64,000 bases of DNA, taken from Ptychodera flava. Its lineage: Eukaryota > Hemichordata > Enteropneusta > Ptychoderidae. The stretch covers positions 19,159,075 to 19,223,074 of the forward strand of contig NC_091930.1 in the NCBI RefSeq assembly GCF_041260155.1. The letters are read 5' to 3'. The first letter of the stretch is position 1; every line of letters starts with the position of its first letter. The notes beneath the pieces are model-generated. The model saw only the letters and a program-made list of their open reading frames with translations. It had not been told where the DNA came from and made no database searches. Positions 16,671-28,620 of the stretch are shown one piece after another. Made by a program: the position numbers and the translations under genes.

Positions 16671-18676
16671 GCCTTATGGTGAGGTTGTGGACCGTGTTTC
16701 AGCAAATTGTTGGATAACCTGGCGAAAAGTCTACGGATATTCAGACTTCATTACGTTCTAAAATTGTAACATACTAACCAATATCATGAATTTCAACTCA
16801 GACCTGATTGTTACATGACTTTATTCCACGTTTGGCGGTAAACATCACATGATTGTTCATACACATATTGTCGCTCTAAAGAAAGTCTTTGCTTCCGTTT
16901 CGTAATCTTAGTGGGGTATTTCAGTGTGAACTTCGTTCTAGCATCGTCGACTAAATAGGTTATTAACTGGTTAGTCTCAGGTAGGGTCTTTTGAGTATTT
17001 CTTATGGATTCCTTACGTTTTACTACCCATCATAGGAATTTCTTAACTGATTAGAAGCAAAAGATATGTCTTTTTTGTGTTTTTGTTCTTTTACTACAGT
17101 CATTTCAAACAATGAAGTTTCAACATCTCTAGAATAGTAAAAGTACATGTCTAGTATTCTAGGGTTAAATTTCCATCTTTTTCTGGGTGAACAAGTTGGA
17201 GAATTTAAGCCCATTTTTTCACTTTTCACATTTCCTGACAATTCGATTCTTTTATATTGCTTACAAACGCTCTGAAAAATTCAAATGAAGGTCTTTCTAG
17301 TCATATCTACATTCAATAATGTACCGCTTTGCAGCTAGAAATAGAAAGTTTGATAAGATACCAAATTTTAAGCAAAGGAAATCTAAACCTAAGATGTTTA
17401 TCTCAACGTGGAATAATATTATCTCAACGTCAGCTTCAATATATTCGATATGAATTGAGAATGGATGAGAGGTGACTAAGGTGCAAAGCAGTTAATAATA
17501 CTCACTCACTTACGCACTCACATATTCACTCACTCACCCATGATATCGATTACAATTAAATGTACACATTTTTACATCCTAACTTCATATACTGTATCAT
17601 TTCATACAATATTAGACAATTTTTGGACCAATCCTGACGGGTGTAGCATGCTAGCAGGATACGCTTACCCATTCCGGACACCTGGTACCACCACTAACTA
17701 TCAGTGGTTCAGGATGGTCCTACTTAAATTTGTAAATCTCAAATGTCCCATTGACCTGGTAATGTATTACCTTGAATGGAAATGATTATTGGACCAGTTT
17801 AATGTCATATTGCTATCATGGCGCTATGGTATGGTACGAATTTTATTTAAGAAGCAAAGCATTATAGCGTTTAAATCGAATTTTAAATATTGTATATTTA
17901 TGTATCATAATAGAATGTTATTGTATTCAATATATCTCTTGTTGTTTAAAACAATATTTGAACTATTTTTGTACATGCTGCTGTGAGAAAAAAAAAATTA
18001 ATTTAACAACTCGTATTACTCTGTTTGACTCACCTTGTATTTCAAGTGTTGACAATAATAATGATTTCATAGATATCAATTATTTTTGGCTTTGTTAGTT
18101 GTTACCATAATTGTCCGAGTTTTCCTCGCTATGATAAATGTGAATTTGGAAAAACTATTTTCAAAATACTTACTTAACGTTCAATGATCGAATCGGCGTC
18201 TGAAGTTTGTTATACTCAACATTGCATGCATTTATATTTCGTGGCAACGTCAATTAGTCATTGTACGGCGTTTAAGACCAACAATATCGTTTGATCATCA
18301 GTGAAGTATATTTGTGTATAACTCTTATTGCATTTGGTCTTAATTTTAGGAAAACGGTCCATAAAACGTGTAGGTTGCTTGTCAAGTAACACAGTCATCA
18401 TATTTACTACTCAATGTGACCCTTTCCAAAGAATGAAATAAAATATACTCCGTAATTAATAAATGCCTGTGGCATTGTTAATGATCTATAATGGGTTTCG
18501 ATGATTATCAAATCTTTTGAATGTAAAACATATCAATCCACCGCCTGTAGCTAGAGACTCTTGCGAAATACATGCATGTTTAATTTCCCACTGACACAGA
18601 CATTTGTACACACACATTTGCCTAATAAAGAAGAAAAAAAAACTAATGACGCGAAATGCCTGTCTATCTGTTTTTA

Positions 18677-18732
18677 TTGTATGTATGTATGTATGTATGT
18701 ATGTATGTATGTATGTATGTATGTATGTATGT
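18677..18732. repeat. (TATG)n microsatellite
   Basis: Perfect tetranucleotide repeat. A longer tract sits at the paralogous position in the other copy (45,087-45,200), so it predates the duplication. Confidence 0.95.
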
Positions 18733-19653
18733 GGATATAAATGTATTTAGATGCTAAGAGAGATCTACAAATATCATTAAATTCACTCGATGAAATTCGA
18801 ATAATCTTTGTCGCAAATTGTTGTGAATGTGGTCAGGTGATTACAGAGGCACACAGTGGAGGTGAAGTTTGACGATGGCGATACCTAGACATGGGAAAGT
18901 AACGAGAAAAACAATGTTTCATCTAAATGTTAATTCTGATAAGATCATGCATTTATTATCAAATTGTTATATTTATAAAATTTCGCAGTGGACGCATATC
19001 ACTAAGGTGTTATTATCATTCTTTGCTTTTATGTAGATAAGAAGTCGTTCCAAAAATTTGATACAGCACACTTGTTGGATTGCAATATAATTTTTGGTAA
19101 TGTCTATTCTACGATATTGGCGCATATTTGAAAAGATAATTTCAACATTTTAAATGGGAGGTATGTTTTGTTTCTTGTTTCTGATACTGAAAATATTATG
19201 TTGGTTACACTATTTCAAATCCTCAGTTACATACGAATGTCGATCTCCGCTACGTTCTTATTGAATTCAAAAAAGACCTTAATTCCTTGCCAATAAAGGA
19301 TCGAAATCAGGGGCCGCCCTGCAAAGTGAGACACTAGAGAAAGAAATTACATATCAGTACAGATATTTGAAATACTGGCAGCCATCCCGATGTTTACTTT
19401 ATGGATTTAAACAAAGTTTTCGATTTTAAATTAGTAAAAACCAGTAGGGTTAAATATTTTCTTATTTCAAGAGCTTTAGAATGAAGTCCCCGCTGCCCAA
19501 TTGCAGATAAGAAAAAGCATCATTCTGTAAAATTATTGAGGGTCCGATTATCTCTTCTCGAGACGCATTCCACGTCAATTGCAAGTGGCCATAAAACACG
19601 GCCAACACATTCTTGCCAAGCGTTGAGTGTTCAAACTGCATCTGAGTCCTTAC

Positions 19654-19785
19654 CTTGCAACCGTCATTGTTCCATTGCTCGGAAGCTTCATTCAGATAAC
19701 TACACATTATATGCTTGACACTCATTGAGAATTTGATGTTGTGTTCTAGGGTACAACAGAAACATTTATTGAAATAATCATTCCA
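19654..19785 (-). pseudogene. Copy B GPS-like exon remnant
   Basis: Encodes a segment ending MCSYLNEASEQWNNDGCKV, followed in frame by RTQMQFEHSTL. The C-x-(Y/W)-x-N/D ... W ... GC pattern is the first half of a GPS (autoproteolysis) motif, and HST sits where H-L/S-T is usual. The two later Cys of the motif are replaced by Met and Phe, as in copy A. Homology with copy A starts only around 19,785, so the first 100 bp or so of the exon are lost. A possible donor (AAG then GTAAGG) follows the DGCK codons at 19,654. Reading through gives an open frame to 19,462. Confidence 0.6.
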
Positions 19786-20295
19786 TGATGTAATGATTCT
19801 TATCGACAAATGTTGCCAACAATAGAAACTGCCAATATGAATAAGGTGTTCTAAGCTATAGCTATGTACATGTGTTATCTTGTCTCAATTCCCTATCGGT
19901 CTTGTCGCTTGGATGACTTCGAATACCATTTTAAAGTCTATAATTCAAATATAACGTTTCATGCACTTAGTATTTTTGTTTCGATAGGGCAGTAAAATTC
20001 CTACCATTAAACATGTCATCACTGTCGACCTGAATTTCAATCGGAGCAAGAAATTGCTCGACAACAGCATTATAGCTTTCTGTAAGCAACATTGTTGTGT
20101 CGGCTTGGCCAATAATTTGTAATCAAGTACATGACAAAGAGGCGAAAACAACATCAAAACTGTTCCTTCACTTTACTGTACTTTAGGTCTAATGACCAGA
20201 GCTCAGGACGTGATGAACAAGAGTTGATCTATCGCCCGTTTCCTTTAAAGCACATACTGACAATCAAGACATTGGAATTTAACTCTGTAACTTAC

Positions 20296-20525
20296 TCTGT
20301 GGCACTTTAAAGGTCAGTTGATATCCTCCAGTCATTAAAAAGTAGTGCTCAGGGATGAATATACTTGAATGAACACCTTGAAAACGAACGTCAAGAGTAA
20401 AACGAATTTGCATGGTATTCCGTGGAATTCTCGCCAAGGTCATAGAGAATGTATACCGTCGTAGTTCCATAGAGTGGATCGGGGCTTTCCAGTTGCATAA
20501 TAACAGCGTGAAACAGCCGTGATAT
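20296..20525 (-). pseudogene. Copy B GAIN-region exon, frameshifted
   Basis: Begins after ttacag with ISRLFHAVIMQLESPDPLYG, the same module as the copy A exon at 47,021-47,249. It is 230 bp against 229 bp there. The extra base lies in a T-rich run (ttttactctt), shifts the frame, and produces a TGA at 20,391-20,393. Downstream the other frame continues the homologous protein (SSIFIPEHYFLMTGGYQLTF). The donor is a consensus GTAAGT. Confidence 0.8.
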
Positions 20526-20601
20526 CTGTAATAAAGGAACGATACAATTGGAATCAAATCATATTACTTCGTGCCATTTCTTTTGAGGGACGGAAATAAA
20601 A

Positions 20602-20685
20602 TCTCTCTCTCTATGTCTCTCTCTCTGTCTCTCTCTCTCTCTGTCTTTCTGTCTCTCTCTCTCTCACTCTCTCTCTGTCTTTCTG

Positions 20686-20718
<33 letters not shown>

Positions 20719-20719
20719 T
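20602..20719. repeat. (CT)n tract starting at a splice donor
   Basis: Impure CT repeat. On the minus (coding) strand it reads GAGAGA and begins right after the GTAA of the donor of the exon ending at 20,722. The paralogous intron has the same arrangement (48,393-48,500). Confidence 0.9.
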
Positions 20720-20721
20720 AC

Positions 20722-20849
20722 ATTAAATCTGGATCCAAAGTATGTGACGTCATCGCCTTCAAGATAAACACCTTCAATCGTCCAATTGGTCTCAGGTTGG
20801 GGAGGATCACTGGCAAATGTAATGCTGATGTCTTCTTTAGTGTTGTTAA
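20722..20849 (-). pseudogene. Copy B ectodomain exon (128 bp)
   Basis: Encodes a short beta-rich segment (EDISITFASDPPQPETNW, then TIEGVYLEGDDVTYFGSRFN) between the 103-bp exon and the 230-bp exon. It begins after an AG (atcaag) and ends at GTAAGAG. The copy A counterpart is 126 bp. In copy B the exit phase fits the next exon, whereas in copy A it does not. Confidence 0.7.
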
Positions 20850-21244
20850 CTTGATGATTGGCACAACATGTTTGCAAAGAAACAAAAGGTATTTAATTCA
20901 GCGTGTTATTGGGCAAATTGGATTACATGCAACCCACTCATGGATTTAGGGTTGTGCTCATTTATTCATTGCTAAGTCATTAACGTCAATGCAAAAAAAA
21001 ACACGTTAAAATGGTGTATTTGCTTGATTCATTGGAGGGAATGCCGTGCTGCAATGTATTTAAATATATTATTAACCTCCAATAATCGACTTTAATTTTT
21101 TGGTCTCAACAAAAACTAAACCCAGAATTCATGGGCGGTTGCTATGGGCTAGGTTTACCATCAAATACTGTAACCACTGTTTTCGGAAACAATGCTCAAA
21201 ATGACCCCCTTACAAAACGTGAAAACATGAAAGAACAAACAAAC

Positions 21245-21261
21245 GAAGAAAGAAAGAAAAA

Positions 21262-21297
<36 letters not shown>

Positions 21298-21320
21298 AGG
21301 AAAGAAAGAAAGAAAGAAAT
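21245..21320. repeat. (GAAA)n microsatellite
   Basis: Impure GAAA tetranucleotide run within an intron of copy B. Open frames across it are repeat artefacts. Confidence 0.95.
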
Positions 21321-21962
21321 GCCAGAACACAAGTATTCACATTTCCAAACAATAAAAGCACGCGGGAAGACACAAATTGACGAGATATCCTATTTCAGAG
21401 AACAAAAATGTACTGTCACACAGGAATCAAAGTGTGTATGTTTTACTTTAGCAACAAAGTTTTTTCAGAACGAAAATATGAGAACTGGCAGTATCAAGCG
21501 AATAATAGAAACAACTCCAGGAATAAGTACAACTTCAGAAGTAATAGGAAACAAATTGTATAAGTAAGTATAAGTAACAGAGGTCTAGCATTTGCAAACA
21601 TTCAGCACCGTCCAAATATGGTTTTCAGAAAGACACCAACAAAAGCAACTTTGACATTCATTATAACAAAAGAGTAAATTAATCCAAATTTTTTGAAGCA
21701 TCCAAATTTCGTATCGTTTACATCGTTATCGGAGAGAAATAATGAATATTATAATAAAAAAAAAATTCTTTCGTCATTTCTGCACTTTATATGTAAACTT
21801 GTATATTTTTTAGAACCGAGTCAAATTTCTGCCCATTGTATTAATGCATGAAAAATGGAAATACATAAAATGCAGTAACAAAGATCTTATCAAAAGCTGC
21901 AGTGTTGGTTTTGCAAGAAGTGGCCGTTATACAAGAGGTTAACTTCAAGTTTATAGTTTTAC

Positions 21963-22065
21963 CTTCTAGCTTATTGTCTTCCCTGTCAGTAAAGGACAAA
22001 CTCAAGACGTCATTTGTGTAAGCCTTTTTGCCTAGTTGAAATGATCTTTTGTTCAACCGTTTCAC
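21963..22065 (-). pseudogene. Copy B ectodomain exon (103 bp)
   Basis: Runs from an acceptor (aaacag) to the donor AAG/GTAAAA, encoding VKRLNKRSFQLGKKAYTNDV and then SLSFTDREDNKLEG. It is the same length and phase as the copy A exon at 51,041-51,143 and has an intact frame. The segment lies within the GAIN-like region. Its individual fold is not assigned. Confidence 0.7.
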
Positions 22066-22435
22066 CTGTTTACGATTGAAGAGAAAGTTTGAAGGGTCAG
22101 ATCAGAGCAAGATAATTCCCCCACCTGCTTGACAAATATTTTGATTAATCTCATGTACGAATTTTAATACGGTTACTATATTTAAATAAGTCCTTCAGAG
22201 TATGTCAAGCGAATTCTGACATCGTCATTTATGACCAGTCAGTACGATGTAAACAATTTTGATGAGATATGTAGTTGATCTTTTAGTTGATGATTTAGTA
22301 ATATAATAAAATGAATATGTCTACGCAGAGAAACCATACTTGATGAAAGGACTTAAAACAATGAGCCAAAACACGTGTATACTTGGCTGTATTTTCTTGT
22401 GTCAGTAAAGAGATCTTAAGTTAATATATACTCAC

Positions 22436-22760
22436 AATCCTGTTAACGGTACCTTGAGATGACCTGTCAGCAAAGAGACTTTCTACTGGTGGCAGTCTAA
22501 ATTCGTTCCTGCCTCCCACCATTACTGCCATATCGGTAAGTTTTTCCAAGGCGTCGCTTTCCAAGTTTAAACAAATTGAAGGGTGTCAATCACCACGGTA
22601 CCACTACCAGGGTCAATATAGCGAAGAATAAACTTGGCTAGGCTATCTGTTGCATTCAGCACTGATTGTATCAGCAATTGTCCGTCTTGATCACCAGTCT
22701 CAGTATCTATTGAAGCATTCTGTAACATTGTTATCCCTGTATCCATTGTCTCAAGTATGT
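22436..22760 (-). pseudogene. Copy B GAIN exon with 1-bp deletion
   Basis: Starts DILETMDTGITMLQNAS and contains the helix NATDSLAKFILRYIDPGSG, matching copy A. Relative to copy A it has a 6-bp in-frame gain and then one G fewer in a G run at 22,581-22,584 on the plus strand. That shifts the frame and gives TAA at 22,567-22,569. Beyond the shift, the other frame continues the homology (LESDALEKL, NEFRLPPVESLF). Length is 325 bp against 320. Confidence 0.85.
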
Positions 22761-24241
22761 CTGTAGAGTGAACGAATATTTTTTGGTGAGTGCAAGCTTA
22801 AAAGAAGAATCGCATTGATGATTTCAGGGAGGGGGGGACGGAGGGAGGAAGAAAAACAGAAAGAGACAGACAAATAGACAGACAGACAGACATGCAGACA
22901 TATTAAAAGACAGGCAGACAGAGAAGTCCTTTGCAATTAATTAATTTATCATATTAAAAAATAAATGTAAGCAATGTAGCAAGAACAGTGAAGCGTATGC
23001 TGTCTGTTGTAGGGAATATATACTACCATGGAGACTTCTACGGGCAAAATTGACGAGTTTTGCAACTTCGTCACAGAATATTCACTTTAGACCAAGTAGA
23101 ACTGTAAAACAATGTCTTTAAGTCAACAGTAAAACGACAAATATGAAATAACTTCAGAGTTAATATTGAGAGCATTGCAATTCATTATATCTTATACACA
23201 TTCACTGTTATTAAATCCTACATATTCTTCCAACGCCTTGCAAAGTATTATTTCATCTCTCAACGTATACCGGTATACGTCTCGAAAGTGGAAGACTAAA
23301 ACGTTTGCTCAAACTTTCCTCAAGTAATATCTCAACATAACTCTTTAAAATAACAAGAATATCAATCCCTGGTCACCCTGTAAATTTTTATACTAACGAA
23401 ACAAATTACGCAAGATTTACCGATAAGTGGCCTATGGAGGAAAATAAATGTTTCGATATTCGAAAAACTGAGACAGTGAAAAATTAATTACACAAAAAGC
23501 TTCAAAATTAACACCTGTACGTTGAAGATGAGAGACGAATTGTATAAGTTTGAGAATAGAATATCAGACCCCAGGGCGCATTCTATCTTCATTACTTTTA
23601 TCATTTCAAATATCTCTCCCATTCTCGTTTTGCCTTACTATCTCATTATCATTACTAGATTTGACTATTCTACTTGCAGAGCTCATTTGAGTACAATGTT
23701 AACAGAACTAATACATACAAAATATATCGGTACTAGATCTGAACAGCAAACATTTCAATGTTCGAACCTTTTAATGAAATGAACCCTTCCATGAAAAGGC
23801 TATATCTTTAACATACTGTTTATCATGTATAAGTGACTTAGCTGTTTTAATCGACCATATCTTGCTAGCATTGAAGTGAACAATTCTCTTTATAAACGCT
23901 TTAGATAAATCGAAAACCAAACGCTTACCTTCTAATGTGTTGGCTTTTTTATCGACGACAATAACGGTAGCAAGGTCAGTATTTTTTTAAAGAAATGGTT
24001 GAAAGGGCTGTACACGCCAAAACTGACTGTTGTTTAGAATAACCAGTATACAGGTTTTGTAAATTCCGAACATACTCGATGTATGATTGGAATCCAAGAA
24101 GACAATAAACATAGTACTTTTTATACTTCATTTTTTTATTTCTTGTAAAGTCTTGCTAAATGTCAACAATATTATATACTGAAACTGAATCGTTTTGTTC
24201 GGTTGTAACACCATATGGGTTTTTGAAGATGATTCACTCAC

Positions 24242-24332
24242 CTTGAGCCATATCTCGGCTTTCATTTACCGAAATGTTGACATGGGTAAGCTTTGAAATC
24301 GCATATGATAATTCACCAAGCCCTTCGATGAC
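24242..24332 (-). pseudogene. Copy B linker exon (91 bp)
   Basis: Encodes IEGLGELSYAISKLTHVNIS and then VNESRDMAQ, bounded by an acceptor (tttcaaag) and a GTGAGT donor. Length and phase are identical to copy A 52,648-52,738. Predicted helical, consistent with the helical start of a GAIN domain. Confidence 0.7.
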
Positions 24333-24578
24333 CTTTGAAACAGACACATATAAACACAATAGGTTAAATGTCTATGTTAGTATTTCTGTCTTCAAATATT
24401 TATCTTTATGAAAACACAATACAGTCATGAAAAATTAATTAGGAAGCCATGTTTATTTTGGTCTTAATGTCGGTTTTTTTTTCAAGATGGCATTTATAAA
24501 CTCAGACCTTGCAATATTTCATTTACATGTATATCTTATGAGAAATAAATATAACTCATATATTATATAACTACCAAC

Positions 24579-24640
24579 CTTGGATAATAACAAGTTTTTG
24601 CTGGTTGCATTCAGATCATCAATTAGCGGCTTTAAAGAAG
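24579..24640 (-). pseudogene. Copy B linker exon (62 bp)
   Basis: Encodes SLKPLIDDLNATSKNLLLSK, with an N-glycosylation sequon (NAT). The donor is AAG/GTTGGT and the acceptor follows aatgaag. Same length and phase as copy A 52,981-53,042. Confidence 0.65.
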
Positions 24641-25495
24641 CTTCATTTAATTGTGTAATTAGGAAAAAGAATAAAGGAGACAATTAATTATATAATATCA
24701 TCTTTTGAATATATAATTCTGAAATTTGAAGTTTAATAGTGATGCTGTAAAGGTGGCGGAAAAAATCCAGTATATTGCATGCACAATCTCAGCTAAATGT
24801 TATTCAGTCAATTCATGGCTATATTTTAAAATAAAGTGGGCTTAATCCTCTCTCAACTTGATCAGAAAAAATGCTCATTCATATACGCTCCTGCGACATC
24901 TTGAAAAATTTGAAAAAGACTGTGTCACTGACCGTGCTACTTTGGCCATGAACAGGATTTTGCTCAGAGTTGTTTCGGTGTGCTAGCAACTCAGGAATAT
25001 GTAAAGTGATTTGGGTTGTTGGTAGTGATGATTTATGACAATATTATTCACGTTTTTAAATCACAAAAATAATTAATCTTCCTCTTTGGCCCTGTTAGAG
25101 TCTAAAATACCACCTTAAGACTTTTTTAGTATAGAACTAGTCACATTGCCAATAATCTACACAAAACGTCTGTAGCATGTAATGGTCGTTCAAGATACAT
25201 GACAGTGATCAATAGTGACGTGGAATAGGTGAGTGAGTGTATGACTGACTGGCCGACTGATTTAATAAATGATGCTCTGGTTAGCGTTTGATTGCTTAAT
25301 TAAATCATTGCTTGCGTTTAAGAGAGAAGTAGATTGAATAAAAATAAAATATATAAATAAGTTTGCAGGCTTGTTGCATATGTTATCATTGTTGTTGACT
25401 TAAAATAAACAAAAAAAAAATAAACAAAGCAAAATAATCAAGAATGCGTTTATGAAGTTAGACCCGTAGAAAACCAGGCACATTGTTTGACCTAC

Positions 25496-25735
25496 CTTTT
25501 ACCATAACAGAAAACAAACATTTAGCGGTATTGCCCGAAGGATCCTCGGCTTTGTAAGACACTGTTGTGACACCGATGGTAAAGTTACTTCCAGGTTCAT
25601 GGCTTCCAGTCACACTCACAATACCAGAGTTGTCCGTGGCGTTCGGGAATGCCCACGTTACCCGAATATAAGGCATGTCTATGATGGTTATAGTCTCGAT
25701 AGTAGATGGACATGTAACGACAGGCTTCTGGGAGT
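25496..25735 (-). pseudogene. Copy B second HYR exon
   Basis: A complete 240-bp phase-1 exon encoding one HYR (hyalin repeat) domain: DSQKPVVTCPSTIETITI, a central WAFPNATDNSG, then EPGSNFTIGVTTVSYKAEDP and GNTAKCLFSVMVKG. The two Cys (VTCP and AKC) and the DNSG, GxTxVxYxAxDxxGN and C-F-x-V landmarks of HYR are all present. The frame is intact. It is very close to copy A 56,493-56,732. Confidence 0.85.
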
Positions 25736-25885
25736 CTGCAAATATGGAGCAATTATTAAGAAAGTGAAAATGAGAAACTGCGGGGCAGCTGTATATTTCA
25801 ATCGCTAATAAAACATTTAGTAACAAAACGGAATAGTCGTTGTACATTTAACTGCCATAGATATCCTTTTTCTCGTTAAACAAAC

Positions 25886-25989
25886 CTCTAACTGTAACAT
25901 TAAATTCGCAGCTAGCCGTGTTGCCCATCGGATCCTCAGCTTTATAAGTTACTGCTGTCACTCCTATGGCAAAGCTACTTCCAGGTTCT
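25886..25989 (-). pseudogene. Copy B first HYR exon, truncated
   Basis: Only the C-terminal part remains (EPGSSFAIGVTAVTYKAEDP, then MGNTASCEFNVTVRG), ending at the donor GTTTGT. Homology with copy A (57,845-58,084) stops at 25,989, in the middle of the domain, at the edge of a 2.7-kb unrelated block. No acceptor replaces the missing one. Because the exon is phase-symmetric, splicing PAN directly to the next HYR would stay in frame. Confidence 0.85.
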
Positions 25990-26625
25990 TTACATTTCAA
26001 TTTTTGCTGCACAAGAAACGGGATTTGTTTAAAAATGAAGTGCGTGCTGCCTCTCTGATAATTTTCAATATATTTCGTGTGTTGTCTTTTTCATAAAATA
26101 TACCATGAAGCAAATGACCGTCGATCTCTGTCTGTTGCGAGTATTTTAAGTTCGATGGGATTTTGTGACTCATTTACGGCTGTAATCGATGTAAGTCACC
26201 AACAGGAAACTTTTCGTATAGCGGTTCTATCATGGTACAATGTCGGCCGGGACCTAAATCATCCGAAGTTCAGCAGCGTAGACGATATGAAAACACTGCA
26301 CCGTATGGGACCAGCCGTGAACGATCCTGACAGGTGTCGGCAAAACATACAAATCTTCAATGCGTTCGTTTGAATGTTTTTGGTACAATCGTACTTGTAC
26401 CTAAATAAATTGACCGTCAACTGACTGCAAACAACAAATTGTGACCATAATCACTATGTCGCTTCGGAGTGTCACAGGTCGAAGGTCACCATTAGGCATA
26501 GCTGTAAATAGTTCGGTCACTGTGAAAATATAATTCGTATTTTCACTAGTTAAAGTACGGGTTCATATCAGTACCGTCTAAACAATAGGAGAGTGGCGAT
26601 ACAGGCATAGTATGAATGAAAATGT

Positions 26626-26727
26626 GTTGTATTGTATTGTATTGTATTGTATTGTATTGTATTGTATTGTATTGTATTGTATTGTATTGTATTGTATTGT
26701 ATTGTATTGTATTGTATTGTATTGTAT
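26626..26727. repeat. (TATTG)n pentanucleotide repeat
   Basis: About 20 perfect copies of a 5-bp unit. Because 5 is not a multiple of 3 and the unit lacks stops in several frames, it creates spurious open frames on both strands. Confidence 0.97.
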
Positions 26728-27088
26728 CGTATCACTGGTATTGTCTTCCAAACTAATAGGAGACATTATCTCTGTCACTGTGTTAAGTGACTTTATATTT
26801 AGTTTGATATTGGGAGTATAAGCTTGAAAGGTTTTTCCTTCTTTGTACTTATCATTTGAAAGTAATTGCTTGCCAATTGATATTTGGAAGATGATATCAT
26901 TCACGTTAGTCAGTCCCGTAGATTTATATTCAAATTGAGTAAACAAAATCCAATGGTACAACGGCCAATGATTAAAAAAAGACTAGACACCTGATTCAGA
27001 AAGACAAAAAAGAATGATGAGCTTGTCACAAGAGTTTTGAAAATAGTAATCGGATCTTGCAAAACATGGTGCATGCTCATTATATTAA

Positions 27089-27986
27089 AGTGGCACTCTC
27101 ACTTCGTATCAGTTTTAAAATACACTTTTTCATACCAACGGTCGATATTTGACGTGGCGACTGCGCGCGGATCACGAGATATCGATAAAAACATGTCCTC
27201 AAAAAAAAATAATGTTTGAATTCCGGTGGCCCACCTAAATTCAGTTTCCGAACAACGAATGTTCGGCACCGGGCCATTGTCAACTAAGCTATGGAGTACG
27301 AGTCTACACTAACGCTGTTGTACGCCATAGTATCACTCGCGTCGGTGATCGGTAATGCCCCGTGGGGGAAGCCGAGTCTTACTGACTCGAAGAAAAACGG
27401 AAAACAAAGTTTGCTGATTCCACCAGAATTCGCATAGGTGACTAGCACAGATACATGCGGTTGATACATAGCGACCGCCGCGTTGTATGCACGTGGTATG
27501 CACGCATACCACGCAGTGGCCGCTATCTATCGAACCGCGCGTAACTGTGTTACAGACGAAAAAATGTAGTCGTCATGGGCGAATAATATTTTACACGTAA
27601 AAACTGATATCTGTGTGGTATTGGTCAAAAATATAATAGAACTGAATTAGAATAATGAATCGACAAAAGCTAAGGAGAAGTTGAAAAAAATACATAAAGT
27701 GAAGGCATAATACTGTATATAAAGTCTTCGCAGCGGGTGGTAAAATTGCGTTGTTCGATCTTATTATGGACTCCCTAGAATATTGTTAATCAGCTCAACA
27801 ACAAACCTTCTAGGGATTTCGGGTCATAATCAGAAATGATCGTAAAACGTCGGGATGTGAAAAATACGCTCTGGATATAATAGGTTTTCATCGATATCTC
27901 GCCATTCGCGCGCAGTCGTCACGTCAAATATCCACCGTTGGCGTTAAAAATGTATTTTAAAAATGTTACCAAATGGGAGTGCCTCT
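27089..27986. mobile_element. 898-bp TTAA-flanked inverted-repeat element
   Basis: Flanked by TTAA at 27,085-27,088 and 27,987-27,990. The ends, agtggcactctc on the left and agaggcactccc on the reverse complement of the right, extend into imperfect inverted repeats of about 105 bp. These share ggtcgatatttgacgtggcg against ggtggatatttgacgtgacg, and ctgcgcgcg. No transposase is seen, so it is non-autonomous. TTAA target duplications are known for piggyBac and Kolobok elements. I cannot choose between them from these termini. Confidence 0.75.
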
Positions 27987-28189
27987 TTAATTTGGAGAAG
28001 ATACACTTCATACCATCAGATGATCTATTCCCAAAAAATGTGTGGAAATGAAAAGAAATTGACAAATGTTACATTTTGAAGACTGCCAAATTAAGACTAT
28101 CTTCTCAAAGATTCAGAAATAGCACAATACTTTTGCATAAAGAATGGGTGATGGCAGACTACCCTGTGAGATCATAACCCTCCATCGTG

Positions 28190-28620
28190 TTGTCAGTAGC
28201 TAACAGTATTCATTGCATGCCTTGATGTGAGTGCAAATAAGTGCATTGCTTTGAATAGGAAAAGGACAGGAAGCGGGCAGTGTGAACGGTGTACTGACTG
28301 GTTTCCATAGTTACCCGGTACCGTGAATCCCCTCGACGTTTACGACGTCAAAGTATACGCTTAACGCTAGATGTTAAATGTCCAAGAAGCACTGCTTTTT
28401 TGACATTCGTAAAAATCTGTTTGGTGCTGGTCGATAACGGTTAAATTATTTGAGACTGCCCAGTATTTAACAAAATACCATAAATTGTTAACCATGGAAG
28501 GTATGTAATAAAAATATTATTGCCGAAATGCATTTGTTTAAGTGTTAACCTAGCAAGAGAAAATTTGCCTTCCCGGCGTCGGGTAAATTGGCAACTGCTC
28601 TCGGGCACTTAAACCCATGT
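28190..28620 (+). repeat. 400-bp dispersed repeat, copy 1
   Basis: Diverged match in the same orientation to about 31,530-31,890. Shared landmarks are tgatgtgagtgcaaa, ccatagttacc, aacgctagatgt, ggtcgataacggt against agtcgataatggt, and cgtcgggtaaattg against agtcgggcaaattg. Identity of the element is unknown. Confidence 0.6.

Larger units (their letters stand above)
13400..19461. repeat. 3' flank of copy B, duplicated at 40.1-45.9 kb
   Basis: Patchy but long-range similarity to 40,090-45,900 in the same order. Examples: 13,470-13,530 with 40,145-40,200; 13,929-14,080 with 41,391-41,540; 18,000-18,120 with 44,290-44,440; and the TATG tract at 18,677 with the one at 45,087. There is no convincing exon on either strand. 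Differences are insertions: about 14,990-16,670 is absent from the other copy, and about 40,370-41,175 is absent here. This is the downstream part of the tandem duplication unit. Confidence 0.65.

Noticed and set aside
26077..26373. 98-codon plus-strand frame in the 2.7-kb block
   Set aside because: No domain, no splice context and no second copy. It is probably chance.
26578..26961. Long frames rich in QYNTI and CIVLY across 26.6 kb
   Set aside because: Produced by the TATTG pentanucleotide repeat, which is open in several frames on both strands.
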